From Prevotella sp902465605 (lineage in GTDB: Bacteria; Bacteroidota; Bacteroidia; Bacteroidales; Bacteroidaceae), in NCBI GenBank assembly GCA_902465605.1, contig CABQNT010000005.1:101172-165171 (forward strand): a DNA stretch of 64,000 nt, written 5' to 3'. Numbering within the stretch: the first letter of the stretch is position 1; each line of letters opens with the position of its first letter. This document shows, piece by piece, positions 35,902 through 45,706 of the stretch. The notes beneath the pieces are model-generated. The model was not told the DNA's origin, did not search any database, and was given only the letters and a program-made list of their open reading frames with translations. The position numbers and the translations under genes were made by a program.

Positions 35902-36570
35902 ATGAAGAGAATTATCTATAGCAAATTCAACAAGGAAGCCATCCACACACTCCCACAAGTTTTATTTCCAGGTCGAATCATTGTCGTTACCACTGAAAAA
36001 ATGGCAGAAAAAGCGGTGAAATTCTTGTTGACTCAAGACATTTTAGGCGTAGATACCGAAACGCGTCCCGTATTCAGAAAAGGACAATCTTACCAAGTTT
36101 CATTGTTTCAGGTTGCTACCAAGGAGGTTTGTTTCTTGTTCCGTCTTAATATGTTAGGCAACACTCCAGCCATCAAACTCTTGCTGGAGAACACGAAAAC
36201 CAAGATGATCGGATTGTCGTGGCATGACGACTTGTTGATGTTGCATAGAAGATCTGAATTTAAGAAAGGATATTTCATTGATTTACAAGATATTGTCGGT
36301 GAACTCGGAATCAAAGATTTAAGTCTTCAGAAGTTGTATGCAAACATCTTTCATCAAAAGATTAGCAAGCGTCAACGCCTCACCAATTGGGACCAGGAGA
36401 ACCTTACAGATAAACAAAAGCTATACGCAGCCACTGACGCATGGGCCTGTATCATGTTGTATGAAGAAATACTTAGGCTGAAAGAGACAGGCGATTATAC
36501 GCTCATACCTGACGAAGAAGAAAATAACGCTAAACAAGTAAAAGATGACAACCAAAACCATACAGCTTAA
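35902..36570 (+). CDS. 3'-5' exonuclease (RNase D-like DEDD family)
   Basis: A 222-residue single-domain DEDDy exonuclease. Exo I is ILGVDTETRPVF (with D and E, about 44-55), Exo II is MIGLSWHDDLLML (about 103-115), and Exo III is YAATDAWACIMLYEEI (about 175-190), with Y and D at the expected spacing. It lacks the HRDC domains of true RNase D. It overlaps rlmI by 26 bases. ATG 35902 is chosen over 35878, which lies within the -7 box. Confidence 0.85.
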   Translation: MKRIIYSKFNKEAIHTLPQVLFPGRIIVVTTEKMAEKAVKFLLTQDILGVDTETRPVFRKGQSYQVSLFQVATKEVCFLFRLNMLGNTPAIKLLLENTKTKMIGLSWHDDLLMLHRRSEFKKGYFIDLQDIVGELGIKDLSLQKLYANIFHQKISKRQRLTNWDQENLTDKQKLYAATDAWACIMLYEEILRLKETGDYTLIPDEEENNAKQVKDDNQNHTA

Positions 36571-37729
36571 AAAGGGTAAGGAAGAGTCGCTCAAGCGCTT
36601 CCATCCCTGGATATTTTCTGGTGCAATCCTTCGGATGGACGATGGAATTGAAGAAGGCGAACTTGTCAAAGTAGTGACCTTTCACCGAGAGTTCATTGCG
36701 ATAGGGCATTACCAAATCGGCTCCATTGCTGTGCGAGTATTGTCGTTTAGGGATATCACTATTGACCAAGAGTTTTGGGAATCAAGACTAAAAGCTGCCT
36801 TGAACATGCGCATTGCCATTGGCATTGCTGACAATCCAACAAACAACACCTACCGATTGGTGCACGGTGAAGGCGACTTATTGCCTGGCTTAATCATTGA
36901 TTGTTATGGAAAAACGGCCGTCATGCAAGCGCATAGTGTTGGCATGCATGTTGAACGACTGCCTATATGTGAGGCTCTCAGGAGCGTGATGGGCAGTCGT
37001 ATCGAGCATGTTTTCTATAAAAGCGAGACCACTTTGCCGTTCAAGGCCGAATTGGGACAACAAGATGGGTTCCTCTATGGTGGCAGTGATGACAACGTGG
37101 CCATTGAGAATGGATTGAAATTCCATGTGGATTGGTTGAAAGGACAAAAGACCGGCTTTTTCGTAGACCAGCGTGAAAACCGCACTTTGCTGGAAAAATA
37201 TTCTAAAAACCGTTCGGTACTCAACATGTTTTGCTACACTGGAGGGTTCTCCGTGTATGCCATGCGCGGTGGGGCCAAACTTGTTCATTCGGTTGACAGC
37301 AGTGCCAAAGCCGTAGAGTTGACCAATGCGAACATCGAGTTGAACTTCCCGTCGGATGCCAGACATGCGGCTTTCTGTGACGATGCGTTCAAGTATCTCG
37401 ACGCGCACGATGCACAATACGACTTGGTTGTGTTGGATCCTCCCGCTTTTGCCAAGCATCGGGCGGCGCTACGCAATGCTTTGAAAGGCTATACCCGACT
37501 GAACGTTAAGGGGTTCGAGCGCATTAAGCCCGGTGGAATACTGTTTACCTTCAGTTGTTCACAGGTGGTAACGAAAGAAAACTTCAGGAATGCCGTGTTT
37601 ACGGCGGCCGCCCAGGCCAAGCGCAAGGTTCGCATTCTGCACCAATTGCACCAGCCTGCCGACCATCCCATCAACATTTACCATCCCGAAGGAGAATATC
37701 TGAAGGGTCTCGTCTTATACGTTGAATAA
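36545..37729 (+). CDS. rlmI: Class I SAM-dependent rRNA methyltransferase (RlmI-like)
   Basis: 23S rRNA m5C methyltransferase of the RlmI/RlmK family, 394 residues. A PUA domain covers the first 75 residues (QLKKGKEESLKRFHPWIFSG), followed by a Rossmann methyltransferase domain with LNMFCYTGGFSVYAMRGGA (about 220-238), VVLDPPAFAKHR (about 297-308) and LFTFSCSQVV. It begins inside the exonuclease gene and overlaps tilS by 8 bases, so all three genes form a coupled RNA-maturation operon. Confidence 0.92.
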   Translation: MTTKTIQLKKGKEESLKRFHPWIFSGAILRMDDGIEEGELVKVVTFHREFIAIGHYQIGSIAVRVLSFRDITIDQEFWESRLKAALNMRIAIGIADNPTNNTYRLVHGEGDLLPGLIIDCYGKTAVMQAHSVGMHVERLPICEALRSVMGSRIEHVFYKSETTLPFKAELGQQDGFLYGGSDDNVAIENGLKFHVDWLKGQKTGFFVDQRENRTLLEKYSKNRSVLNMFCYTGGFSVYAMRGGAKLVHSVDSSAKAVELTNANIELNFPSDARHAAFCDDAFKYLDAHDAQYDLVVLDPPAFAKHRAALRNALKGYTRLNVKGFERIKPGGILFTFSCSQVVTKENFRNAVFTAAAQAKRKVRILHQLHQPADHPINIYHPEGEYLKGLVLYVE

Positions 37730-39047
37730 GTTTGAGCATCATATTCAGCACTATATATCATCTTTGTCGTTGCTTCGCAAAGATGAGTTGTATCTGGTAG
37801 CCCTTTCAGGCGGAGCCGACAGCGTGTGCCTGCTTCGCTGCCTCAAAGCACTGGGTTACCGCCTAGAAGCCATCCATTGCAATTTTCGTTTACGCGGTGA
37901 AGAGTCGGATAGGGATGAGCTTTTTTGCCAAGAGTTGTGCCGAAAACTTGACATCCCCCTGCATTTGGTGCATTTTGACACGCGCTCTTATGCCCAGTTG
38001 TACCATGTGAGCATTGAAATGGCGGCGCGCGAGCTGAGATACGCCCATTTCAAAAATCTTTGTAAGGACATGGGTGCTGGTGGCGTGTGTGTGGGTCATC
38101 ATCAAGACGACAGCGTAGAAACCATTTTAATCAACCTGGTTCGCTCAACCGGCATTCATGGACTGACGGGCATTGCGCCTAAAAACGATTACATATACAG
38201 ACCACTACTTTGTGTAAGTCGCAAAGAGATAACGGATTACCTGCAAAGCATTCAACAGAATTATATTACCGACAGCACCAATTTAGTACCCGATGTTCAG
38301 CGTAATAAAATGCGGTTGGAAGTGATTCCGATTTTGGAAAGCATCAATCCAGCGGCACAGCAAAACATCATACAAACAGCCCTGCGCCTGGCTGATGTTG
38401 TGAGTATCCTTGACGGGTGGATGGAACGAGTGGCCCAATGGAAGCCCAGCGGGCCTTATCGGTATTTCCCTCTGAAGGAGGTTACGCACGAATACATATT
38501 GTGGTATTTGCTAAAAAACTATCAATTCACCTCCAAGCAGGTTGACAACATTTATGAAAATAGAAACAATGGCAGCGGAAGAGTGTGGACATCCAAGACT
38601 CACGAGTTGCTGATTGACCGCGACCAACTGGTGTTGGCGCTGCGCAACGATGAACAACTAAAGCCACTCACCATTCCCGAACCAGGTGTTTTCCACTACG
38701 ATGCTAAGTTGAAAATACGGCTTTCCGTCACTGCAGCCCCCATATCGGCTCAAACCGTCAAGGATAAACGCTGTGCCTACATGGATTTTAACCAAGTAAG
38801 TTTTCCATTAGTACTCAGACCTGTCCAGCCGGCCGACCGCTTCCAGCCTTTCGGTATGAAAGGAACCAAATTGTTGAGCGACTACATGACCGACCGTAAG
38901 ATGTCGCTGTTTGATAAACGGCAGCAACTGGTTTTGACCGACCATCAATGTCATATACTTTGGGTAGTGGAGGAGAGGCTGGCCGATCCCTATAAGATGA
39001 CAGAAGCTACGCAAACGGTTTTAAAAGTTGAAATGCTTCGCGAATGA
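37722..39047 (+). CDS. tilS: tRNA(Ile)-lysidine synthase
   Basis: Attaches lysine to C34 of the CAU-anticodon tRNA-Ile so that it reads AUA. The 441-residue product has the PP-loop LVALSGGADSVCLLR (about 24-38), CVGHHQDDSVETI (about 125-137), and the C-terminal TilS domain near RPVQPADRFQPFGMKG. The start is a TTG inside the last codons of rlmI (8-base overlap); no ATG occurs near enough to the conserved N-terminus. Confidence 0.93.
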   Translation: MNKFEHHIQHYISSLSLLRKDELYLVALSGGADSVCLLRCLKALGYRLEAIHCNFRLRGEESDRDELFCQELCRKLDIPLHLVHFDTRSYAQLYHVSIEMAARELRYAHFKNLCKDMGAGGVCVGHHQDDSVETILINLVRSTGIHGLTGIAPKNDYIYRPLLCVSRKEITDYLQSIQQNYITDSTNLVPDVQRNKMRLEVIPILESINPAAQQNIIQTALRLADVVSILDGWMERVAQWKPSGPYRYFPLKEVTHEYILWYLLKNYQFTSKQVDNIYENRNNGSGRVWTSKTHELLIDRDQLVLALRNDEQLKPLTIPEPGVFHYDAKLKIRLSVTAAPISAQTVKDKRCAYMDFNQVSFPLVLRPVQPADRFQPFGMKGTKLLSDYMTDRKMSLFDKRQQLVLTDHQCHILWVVEERLADPYKMTEATQTVLKVEMLRE

Positions 39048-39114
39048 ACATCATCTTATCATTTACCAACTGCGCTCCCAACCAATTGAAAACCATGATG
39101 ATACATAGATGCCT

Positions 39115-39202
39115 TTAAAAGCATTGAGTTTGGCGTTCAAACTCAATGCAATTGAACCCCAAACTCAATGACTTTGGCGGCCAAAGTCTATGCTATTGAA
39201 AA
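39115..39202. repeat. Four-unit 22-bp palindrome array, locus C
   Basis: Units at 39115, 39137, 39159 and 39181. Unit 3 is close to the consensus (CAAACTCAATGACTTTG). It fills the space between the convergent tilS and kdsB genes. Confidence 0.87.
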
Positions 39203-39221
39203 TCCATCATTAGGACATTAG

Positions 39222-39974
39222 TTACTCCGCCTGCTGCAAATGTCCTAAAAAGCGTTCGGCTCGATCCAAATCTTCGGGTGTATCTATTCCTACAGTCTCA
39301 ATGTCAGTGAGACCAACCTTGATACGATAACCATTCTGCAACCACCTTAATTGTTCCAAACTTTCAGCCAATTCCAACGAAGATTGTGGCAACTGGGTGA
39401 TTTCCTTGAGAACCTCTCTGCGGTAAGCGTAAATGCCCAGATGCTTTAAAAAGGGATATTGGCTCATCCACTCGTCACCTTTTTTGTTTCTGATGAATGG
39501 GATGACCGACCTTGAAAAATACAGCGCATACCCATCTTTATCCACCACAATCTTCGGCGAGTTGGGGTTTTCCAGCGCCTCCTGGCTTTCAAACCGTTTT
39601 CCCAGCGTTGCTATTTGCGTCTTGGAGTCGTCGAAGCAATGGCACAACGTTTCTATTTGCTGTCGCTGAATGAACGGCTCGTCGCCCTGAATGTTGAGCA
39701 CAACGTCGCACGTCAGCCCCAATTGCTCTACTGCTTCCTCGATTCTGTCTGTTCCACTTTGATGGTTAGGGCTGGTCATCACCACTTTTCCGCCAAATGC
39801 TGTGACGGCATCAAAGATGCGCTGGTCGTCCGTTGCGACGAAAGCATCTTTCAAAACCTGTGAAACTTGCTCGTACACCCGTTGGATAACGGTCTTGCCA
39901 CCCAGCATGGCCAACGGCTTTCCGGGGAAACGGGACGACCCATAGCGGGCTGGTATGATACCTGTAAACTTCAT
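39222..39974 (-). CDS. kdsB: 3-deoxy-manno-octulosonate cytidylyltransferase
   Basis: Activates KDO as CMP-KDO for the lipopolysaccharide inner core. The 250-residue product has the N-terminal IPARYGSSRFPGKPLAMLGG (residues 6-25), VATDDQRIFDAV, the central NIQGDEPFIQRQQIE (about 93-107) and TVGIDTPEDLDRAE near the end. It is a single-gene unit, divergent from the MORN gene. A minus-strand TATCTTTG at 39997-40004 may be its -7 box. Confidence 0.96.
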   Translation of the reverse strand: MKFTGIIPARYGSSRFPGKPLAMLGGKTVIQRVYEQVSQVLKDAFVATDDQRIFDAVTAFGGKVVMTSPNHQSGTDRIEEAVEQLGLTCDVVLNIQGDEPFIQRQQIETLCHCFDDSKTQIATLGKRFESQEALENPNSPKIVVDKDGYALYFSRSVIPFIRNKKGDEWMSQYPFLKHLGIYAYRREVLKEITQLPQSSLELAESLEQLRWLQNGYRIKVGLTDIETVGIDTPEDLDRAERFLGHLQQAE

Positions 39975-40023
39975 AAAAAATCTAATTTAAGACGTACAAA
40001 GATACTAAATAATACTAATAGTC

Positions 40024-40054
40024 TTTGCTGTCTCAGTAAAAATAAGTACTTTTG
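40024..40054 (+). promoter_or_regulatory. Promoter for the MORN gene
   Basis: TTTG at 40024-40027, 19 bases, TACTTTTG at 40047-40054: a full Bacteroidetes promoter 27 bases before the GTG start. Confidence 0.75.
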
Positions 40055-40080
40055 GACGGTACAACAAAACCCATTATCAC

Positions 40081-41214
40081 GTGAAGAAAGAACTGTTATC
40101 AATCATATTGTTACTATTTCCATTCTATGTTTTTGCCCAAAAACTCACCTTGGGCTCTTGTACAATATCCGAAGGCGAGGGCAAAGCTCGCGTCACTGGA
40201 CAATACAAAGGCGAAATGTCTGGCGGTAAGCCTCAGGGGAAGGGCAACGTGCTATACAGCAATGGCAATACTTACGAGGGCGAGTTTGTAAAAGGCAGAC
40301 GACAGGGGTATGGCATCTATACGTTTGCCGATGGAGAAAAATATGAAGGTCAGTGGTTTCAAAACCAGCAGCACGGACGGGGCACCTATTATTTCGCAAA
40401 CAACAACAAGTATGTGGGATTGTGGTTTCGCGACTATCAGCAAGGTCACGGTGTGATGTATTATTACAATGGCGACCGCTATGAGGGTAACTGGTATCAA
40501 GACAAACGCCAAGGCAAGGGAACTTACACCTTTTCTACGGGCGCCTATTACAAAGGGCAGTGGAAAGATGATGAGAAAAGTGGCAAGGGATACTTTGATT
40601 GGGGCGATGGTTCCAGCTATGACGGTCAGTGGCAGAATAATGTGCGTGAAGGAAAAGGACTTTACAAATATGCCGACGGCGACGTCTATTCAGGCGACTG
40701 GCGGGGCGACATCCAGAACGGAAAAGGTATCTATAAATTTCAAAACGGCGACGTGTACGAAGGTGAATACGTTGAGGGCGAACGAACAGGAGAAGGCATC
40801 TTCCGTTTGGCCAACGGTGATAAATATACTGGAACGTTCAAAGATGGACAGAAAAACGGTGTGGGAACAATGACATGGGCCAATGGCGACCGATACACCG
40901 GGTTGTGGAAAAATGACTTGCAAAACGGCAAGGGGAAGCTGGTGAAGAAGAACGGCGATGTTTTTGAAGGTGACTTTAAGGCTGGGAAGGTGCATGGTGA
41001 AGTGATTATTCACTATGCCGACGGCAGCAAATACAAGGGTACGTTCAAGAATGGTAAGCGCAACGGCCCCGCCATAGAAGAAACTAAAGACGGCAAGCGA
41101 TTTGAAGGGTCGTATGTAGACGATGCCAGAGATGGCAAGTTTGTAGAGAAAGATCGCAATGGAAAGATTCTTCAGCGCGGTCACTACGAGCGAGGTCGCC
41201 GTTATGTGGATTAG
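40081..41214 (+). CDS. Exported MORN-repeat protein
   Basis: A 377-residue protein made almost entirely of about 14 tandem 23-residue MORN repeats (for example NTYEGEFVKGRRQGYGIYT, then EKYEGQWFQNQQHGRGTYY), from residue 41 to about 362. A signal peptide covers residues 1-19 (LLSIILLLFPFYVFAQ). It starts with GTG. MORN repeats form a beta-hairpin rod; in bacteria their role is mostly unknown, with lipid and envelope binding proposed. glgB follows after 43 bases on the same strand, but a functional link is not evident. Confidence 0.9.
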   Translation: MKKELLSIILLLFPFYVFAQKLTLGSCTISEGEGKARVTGQYKGEMSGGKPQGKGNVLYSNGNTYEGEFVKGRRQGYGIYTFADGEKYEGQWFQNQQHGRGTYYFANNNKYVGLWFRDYQQGHGVMYYYNGDRYEGNWYQDKRQGKGTYTFSTGAYYKGQWKDDEKSGKGYFDWGDGSSYDGQWQNNVREGKGLYKYADGDVYSGDWRGDIQNGKGIYKFQNGDVYEGEYVEGERTGEGIFRLANGDKYTGTFKDGQKNGVGTMTWANGDRYTGLWKNDLQNGKGKLVKKNGDVFEGDFKAGKVHGEVIIHYADGSKYKGTFKNGKRNGPAIEETKDGKRFEGSYVDDARDGKFVEKDRNGKILQRGHYERGRRYVD

Positions 41215-41257
41215 ACATTTCATATATATCAACATCCTATATTAAGTCAGATCTATC

Positions 41258-43327
41258 ATGAAAAATAAAACGTCACACCTCCCAAAAGGTGCAGAAAAAA
41301 AACATAAGGAAGAGGTAGCGAGTGAGTTGGGTATCATCAAGAATGATCCCTATCTGGAACCTTACGCCAACGCCATCTGCGGCAGGCATGAGCATGCGAT
41401 GGCAACCCAAAGACGTTTAACGAAAAACGGAAAGTTAACCTTAAGCGAATTTGCATCGGGACACCATTATTTCGGGTTGCATCCAACTGCAGAGGGGTGG
41501 GTGTTCAGGGAGTGGGCACCCCATGCGACGGCCATTTATCTGGTTGGTGACTTCAACAATTGGGAAGAACGTCCAGAATATGCCGCCAAGCGTGTTGAGG
41601 GAACGGGCAACTGGGAACTGATGATGGACAAAACTTCCATCCACCATGGTGATCTTTACAAGATGCATGTATATTGGGAAGGTGGTCAGGGCGAGCGCAT
41701 CCCGGCTTGGGTAAACCGCGTGGTTCAAGACAATCAGACCAAGATTTTCTCAGCTCAAGTATGGTGTCCGGAGGAGCCTTATGCCTGGAAGACAACCAAC
41801 TTTAAAGCCTCCAGAGATCCGTTGTTCATCTACGAATGTCACATAGGCATGGCGCAGGATGCCGAGAAGGTTGGTACATACACAGAATTCAAGGATTATG
41901 TACTGCCGCGCATCGTGAAAGCTGGTTATAACTGCATACAGATTATGGCCATACAGGAGCATCCTTATTATGGCTCTTTTGGCTATCATGTCAGCTCATT
42001 CTTTGCAGCATCCTCGAGATTTGGTACACCAGAAGAACTGAAAGAGTTGATAGATGCAGCCCATCAGCAGGGCGTGGCCGTCATCATGGATATCGTTCAC
42101 AGTCATGCAGTCAAGAACGTGGTTGAGGGACTGGGTAATCTTGCGGGCGATCCTAATCAGTATTTCTGTCCTGGTGACAGACGCGAACATCCTGCATGGG
42201 ATAGTTTGTGCTTTGATTATGGCAAGGATGAGGTGATGCACTTTTTGCTGTCCAACTGTAAATATTGGTTGGAAGAATTCCATTTCGATGGGTTTCGTTT
42301 CGATGGTGTCACCTCGATGCTTTATTATAGCCATGGATTGGGGGAGGCGTTTACCAACTATTCCGATTATTATAATGGTCATCAGGACGACGCTGCCATT
42401 TGTTATCTTACGCTGGCAAATCAGGTTATTCATGAAGTGAACCCAGATGCGATAACTATTGCAGAAGAGGTTAGCGGCATGCCGGGCTTGGCTGCCACGG
42501 TGAAGGATGGCGGCTTGGGCTTTGATTACCGCATGTCCATGAACATACCCGATTTCTGGATCAAGACCATCAAAGAGCTGAAGGATGAAGATTGGAAACC
42601 CAGCTCCATCTTTTGGGAAATCAAGAACCGGCGTTCTGACGAGCAAACTATCTCGTATTGCGAAAGTCATGATCAGGCACTGGTGGGTGACAAAACCATC
42701 ATCTTTAGGCTGATTGACGCTGACATGTATTGGCATTTCAAGAAAGGTGATGAAAATGCCCTGGTTCATCGTGGTATAGCACTTCACAAGATGATTAGAT
42801 TGATTACTGCATCCACGATAAATGGAGGTTATCTCAACTTCATGGGTAACGAGTTCGGGCATCCTGAATGGATTGATTTTCCAAGAGAAGGAAATGGATG
42901 GAGCCATAAATATGCTCGAAGACAGTGGAACTTGGTGGACAATCAAGAGCTTGATTATCATTATTTGGGCGACTTCGACCGCGCGATGGTCAACCTGTTG
43001 AAATCACAGAAGGGATTCAACAAAACTGCTGTTCAGGAGATTTGGCATCATGATGGCGATCAAATATTGTGCTACATGCGGGGAGATTTGGTGTTTGTAT
43101 TTAACTTCTCACCCTCCCAATCGTTTGTTGATTACGGCTTTCTCGCTCAGGCAGGAAGCTATCAGGTGGTGTTGAATACGGATGATCCTAAGTTCGGAGG
43201 GCATGGTTTGACAGACGACAGCGTGGAGCATTTGACCAATTTTGACCCCCTGTACAAAGAAGCAAACAAGGGGTGGCTTAAATTATACATCCCGGCACGC
43301 AGTGCCATGGTCTTGAAAAAAAAGTAA
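41258..43327 (+). CDS. glgB: 1,4-alpha-glucan branching enzyme, eukaryote-like type
   Basis: Introduces alpha-1,6 branches in glycogen. The 689-residue enzyme has a CBM48 domain (about 60-165), then a GH13 barrel: region I VIMDIVHSHAVKN (with D and H), region II FDGFRFDGVTSMLYY (nucleophile D), region III TIAEEVSGMPG (acid E), region IV SHDQALVGDKT. The SHDQALVGDKT signature and overall form are those of the plant and animal branching enzymes rather than E. coli GlgB. No other glycogen gene is nearby. Confidence 0.94.
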   Translation: MKNKTSHLPKGAEKKHKEEVASELGIIKNDPYLEPYANAICGRHEHAMATQRRLTKNGKLTLSEFASGHHYFGLHPTAEGWVFREWAPHATAIYLVGDFNNWEERPEYAAKRVEGTGNWELMMDKTSIHHGDLYKMHVYWEGGQGERIPAWVNRVVQDNQTKIFSAQVWCPEEPYAWKTTNFKASRDPLFIYECHIGMAQDAEKVGTYTEFKDYVLPRIVKAGYNCIQIMAIQEHPYYGSFGYHVSSFFAASSRFGTPEELKELIDAAHQQGVAVIMDIVHSHAVKNVVEGLGNLAGDPNQYFCPGDRREHPAWDSLCFDYGKDEVMHFLLSNCKYWLEEFHFDGFRFDGVTSMLYYSHGLGEAFTNYSDYYNGHQDDAAICYLTLANQVIHEVNPDAITIAEEVSGMPGLAATVKDGGLGFDYRMSMNIPDFWIKTIKELKDEDWKPSSIFWEIKNRRSDEQTISYCESHDQALVGDKTIIFRLIDADMYWHFKKGDENALVHRGIALHKMIRLITASTINGGYLNFMGNEFGHPEWIDFPREGNGWSHKYARRQWNLVDNQELDYHYLGDFDRAMVNLLKSQKGFNKTAVQEIWHHDGDQILCYMRGDLVFVFNFSPSQSFVDYGFLAQAGSYQVVLNTDDPKFGGHGLTDDSVEHLTNFDPLYKEANKGWLKLYIPARSAMVLKKK

Positions 43328-43337
43328 ACATCTCCTC

Positions 43338-44498
43338 TTGATCACACAGTCTATAACTCGTTTGAATGATACGTTGTTGATACGTATGGTGTGCAGCATT
43401 TTGTTTTGTTGCTTTATTTTCGTGTATCTATATGTGTACCAGGCTGATGTTTTGGCTGTGGCACAACATATACTGTCAGAGGGAAAAACCTCTTACCATG
43501 CAGGTGTCGGAGCAATATTGATTACCTTGACGATCTATCTGGTGCATCTTGGCGTTTCTTATGTCTGTCGTCCTTCAGGAATAGGTCACTCGCTTTCCTT
43601 TTTTCCCTCATTACTACTGCTGACGATTCTGACTGATGTCAGTAATGATATTGACCGTCACTTCTCATTGGGATGGTGGTGGATAGTGGCACCCCTGCTT
43701 TTGTTGGCTTATGGAGGTTTGATGTGGGCTATGCAGAGGAATGCCCATGAAGCGGTAAAAGAAAAAACGGATGTAAACCTTACACAGGCATTGTGGCAAA
43801 ATATCATGGCGCTGGGCGTGATGTTTGTGCTGGTAGGTTTGTTCAGCAATCATGATGTGGTTTTTCATGAGCGAGCCAAAATAGAACAAGCAATCGTCAA
43901 CCAACAGTACAAAGATGCGCTGGAGGTGGGGAAAAACAATTTAAAAACCGATTCAAACCTGGTGATGTTGCGTGCTTATTGCTTATCAAAGACGCATAAA
44001 ATGGGGGAGAGCCTGTTTGAATATCCTTTGATAGGAGAGTCTCAATCGCTGCTGCCTAATGGTAGTTCGGTAAGAATGCTGATGACACCGGATAATGATG
44101 TATACCGTTACATCGGTGTCGTACCCAGACAACAGATGCCAGTTATGCGCTATTTGGAACTCATCTCGGCGAATAAAAGAGCGAAGAGCCCAGCCAAAGA
44201 TTATTTATTATGTGGCTATTTGTTGGATAAAAATTTGGACAAGTTTGTGGTTCATCTTCCTCGTTACTATCATGTTGACAGCTTGTTGCCTAAACATTAT
44301 CGTGAGGCATTAGTGCTTTATACCCATTCGCGTTCAAATCCAAAGCTGGTATATCATGATGCGGTGACAGATGCGGATTACAGAGATTATCAGGATTTGG
44401 AAAAAAAATATCCCGAAAAGATGGTCAGACAAACCAAAATTCGGGATATCTATGGGAAAACATATTGGTATTACTTTCATTATCACCAAAAGAAGTGA
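43338..44498 (+). CDS. DUF6057-like membrane protein
   Basis: A 386-residue protein with about five membrane segments in the first 165 residues (MVCSILFCCFIFVYLYVY; AILITLTIYLVHLGVSYV; NIMALGVMFVLVGLF) and a helical, TPR-like soluble part (IEQAIVNQQYKDALEVGKNN...). The layout matches the Bacteroidetes family I recall as DUF6057; the function is unknown. The frame starts at TTG 43338, 10 bases after glgB, so cotranscription is likely; a later ATG (MVCSILF) is possible. Confidence 0.65.
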   Translation: MITQSITRLNDTLLIRMVCSILFCCFIFVYLYVYQADVLAVAQHILSEGKTSYHAGVGAILITLTIYLVHLGVSYVCRPSGIGHSLSFFPSLLLLTILTDVSNDIDRHFSLGWWWIVAPLLLLAYGGLMWAMQRNAHEAVKEKTDVNLTQALWQNIMALGVMFVLVGLFSNHDVVFHERAKIEQAIVNQQYKDALEVGKNNLKTDSNLVMLRAYCLSKTHKMGESLFEYPLIGESQSLLPNGSSVRMLMTPDNDVYRYIGVVPRQQMPVMRYLELISANKRAKSPAKDYLLCGYLLDKNLDKFVVHLPRYYHVDSLLPKHYREALVLYTHSRSNPKLVYHDAVTDADYRDYQDLEKKYPEKMVRQTKIRDIYGKTYWYYFHYHQKK

Positions 44499-44548
44499 GT
44501 GCCAATGTGCCTGATGGGTTGGAAATACCTCTTAGGTGCAACCTCTTG

Positions 44549-45016
44549 TTATTTCACTGCATTTAATGCTTTTACCCAATCGGTGTCAATGGAAAACTGC
44601 GTGATGAATTTTTCATTGTCGATGTATGCGTAGGTGATTTCTTTCTCCGGATCGTTGAATAGTGGATTTTGAACGGTGGCATTCTTGAATCGTGCCATCA
44701 AGATTTCTTTGTCCTGCTTATTGGATGATCGAGCCAACCGCTTGACATAGCTGTTGACAAAGTCAATCATGGCATTGGTCTGTTTCCCCAATTCCAACTC
44801 GGTGAAATGGTCGTTTTGCGCCGCTTTCGTGATAAGGTAGAAGATAGCATCGGCCTTGAAAGTGGCTATTTTCCGCTCTTCCAAGTTTCTTTTTGTGTCG
44901 TTCTTGATGGCTTCAGCCTGGTGCATGATGCGATTTACTTCATTGTAAATTTCTTGTGACATGGCATTCACTGCAAATGTGCAGGTGAAAGCGAGTAGCA
45001 TAATGATTTTTTTCAT
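44549..45016 (-). CDS. Exported hypothetical protein
   Basis: A 155-residue protein with a signal peptide (residues 1-20, MKKIIMLLAFTCTFAVNAMS). The mature part is helical and charged (IYNEVNRIMHQAEAIKNDTK...), without a motif I recognise. It lies 84 bases after ruvC on the same strand. It resembles short periplasmic proteins specific to Prevotella-type genomes; no function can be assigned. Confidence 0.7.
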   Translation of the reverse strand: MKKIIMLLAFTCTFAVNAMSQEIYNEVNRIMHQAEAIKNDTKRNLEERKIATFKADAIFYLITKAAQNDHFTELELGKQTNAMIDFVNSYVKRLARSSNKQDKEILMARFKNATVQNPLFNDPEKEITYAYIDNEKFITQFSIDTDWVKALNAVK

Positions 45017-45100
45017 AATTCTCTTATGTTTTTTGTTCTTGTTCTTAATTTGATATAATTGGGTGGTAATAAATCTGTTGAATGTTCTTTTGCTATTCTG

Positions 45101-45694
45101 TTACTCGGTAGACGATTGTGAAAGTCTGTTTTTATTCTTATTGATAAAGTCTTTCCAGCCGTGGTACTTGTTGTCTACGCTTGGTCTTCCCATCTGAAGA
45201 AAATGGCAGTAGGCTGCCCCGAGGGCGTCTGTGGCATCCATAAAATGTGGCATTTCGCTTTGATTTATTTTCAAAAGTCTTTGAAGCATCCCTGCCACTT
45301 GTTCTTTACTGGCCTGCCCTTGACCGGTGATAGCCATCTTGATCTTGAGCGGAGCATATTCATGAATGGGTACATCGTGGTGAATGGCCGCAGCGATGGC
45401 CACCCCTTGGGCACGTCCTAACTTTAACATGGACTGCACGTTTTTTCCGAAGAAAGGTGCTTCAATGGCCATTTCATCGGGTAGATACTCTTCAATAATG
45501 CCAGTGACGCGATCAAAAATGTGTCCCAATCGAAGGTAAGGGTCATCAGTCTTTCGCATGTCAATCACCCCCATGGCCACCATAGACGGCGTTCTTTCAA
45601 GAATCTTAATGACGCCATAACCCATTACATTGGTACCGGGATCGATTCCCAGTATCACTTTTTCTTTGATTTGCTGTTGTTGGAGGGTTGTCAT
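45101..45694 (-). CDS. ruvC: Holliday junction resolvase RuvC
   Basis: Endonuclease that resolves Holliday junctions with RuvAB. The 197-residue product has the first catalytic aspartate in ILGIDPGTNVMGYGV (residues 15-29), the glutamate in AIEAPFFGKNVQSMLKLG, and the last acidic pair in HFMDATDALGAAYCHFLQ. It lies in a leftward run with the MBL hydrolase and rsmG. Confidence 0.95.
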   Translation of the reverse strand: MTTLQQQQIKEKVILGIDPGTNVMGYGVIKILERTPSMVAMGVIDMRKTDDPYLRLGHIFDRVTGIIEEYLPDEMAIEAPFFGKNVQSMLKLGRAQGVAIAAAIHHDVPIHEYAPLKIKMAITGQGQASKEQVAGMLQRLLKINQSEMPHFMDATDALGAAYCHFLQMGRPSVDNKYHGWKDFINKNKNRLSQSSTE

Positions 45695-45706
45695 TGCGTA
45701 TTCGTT

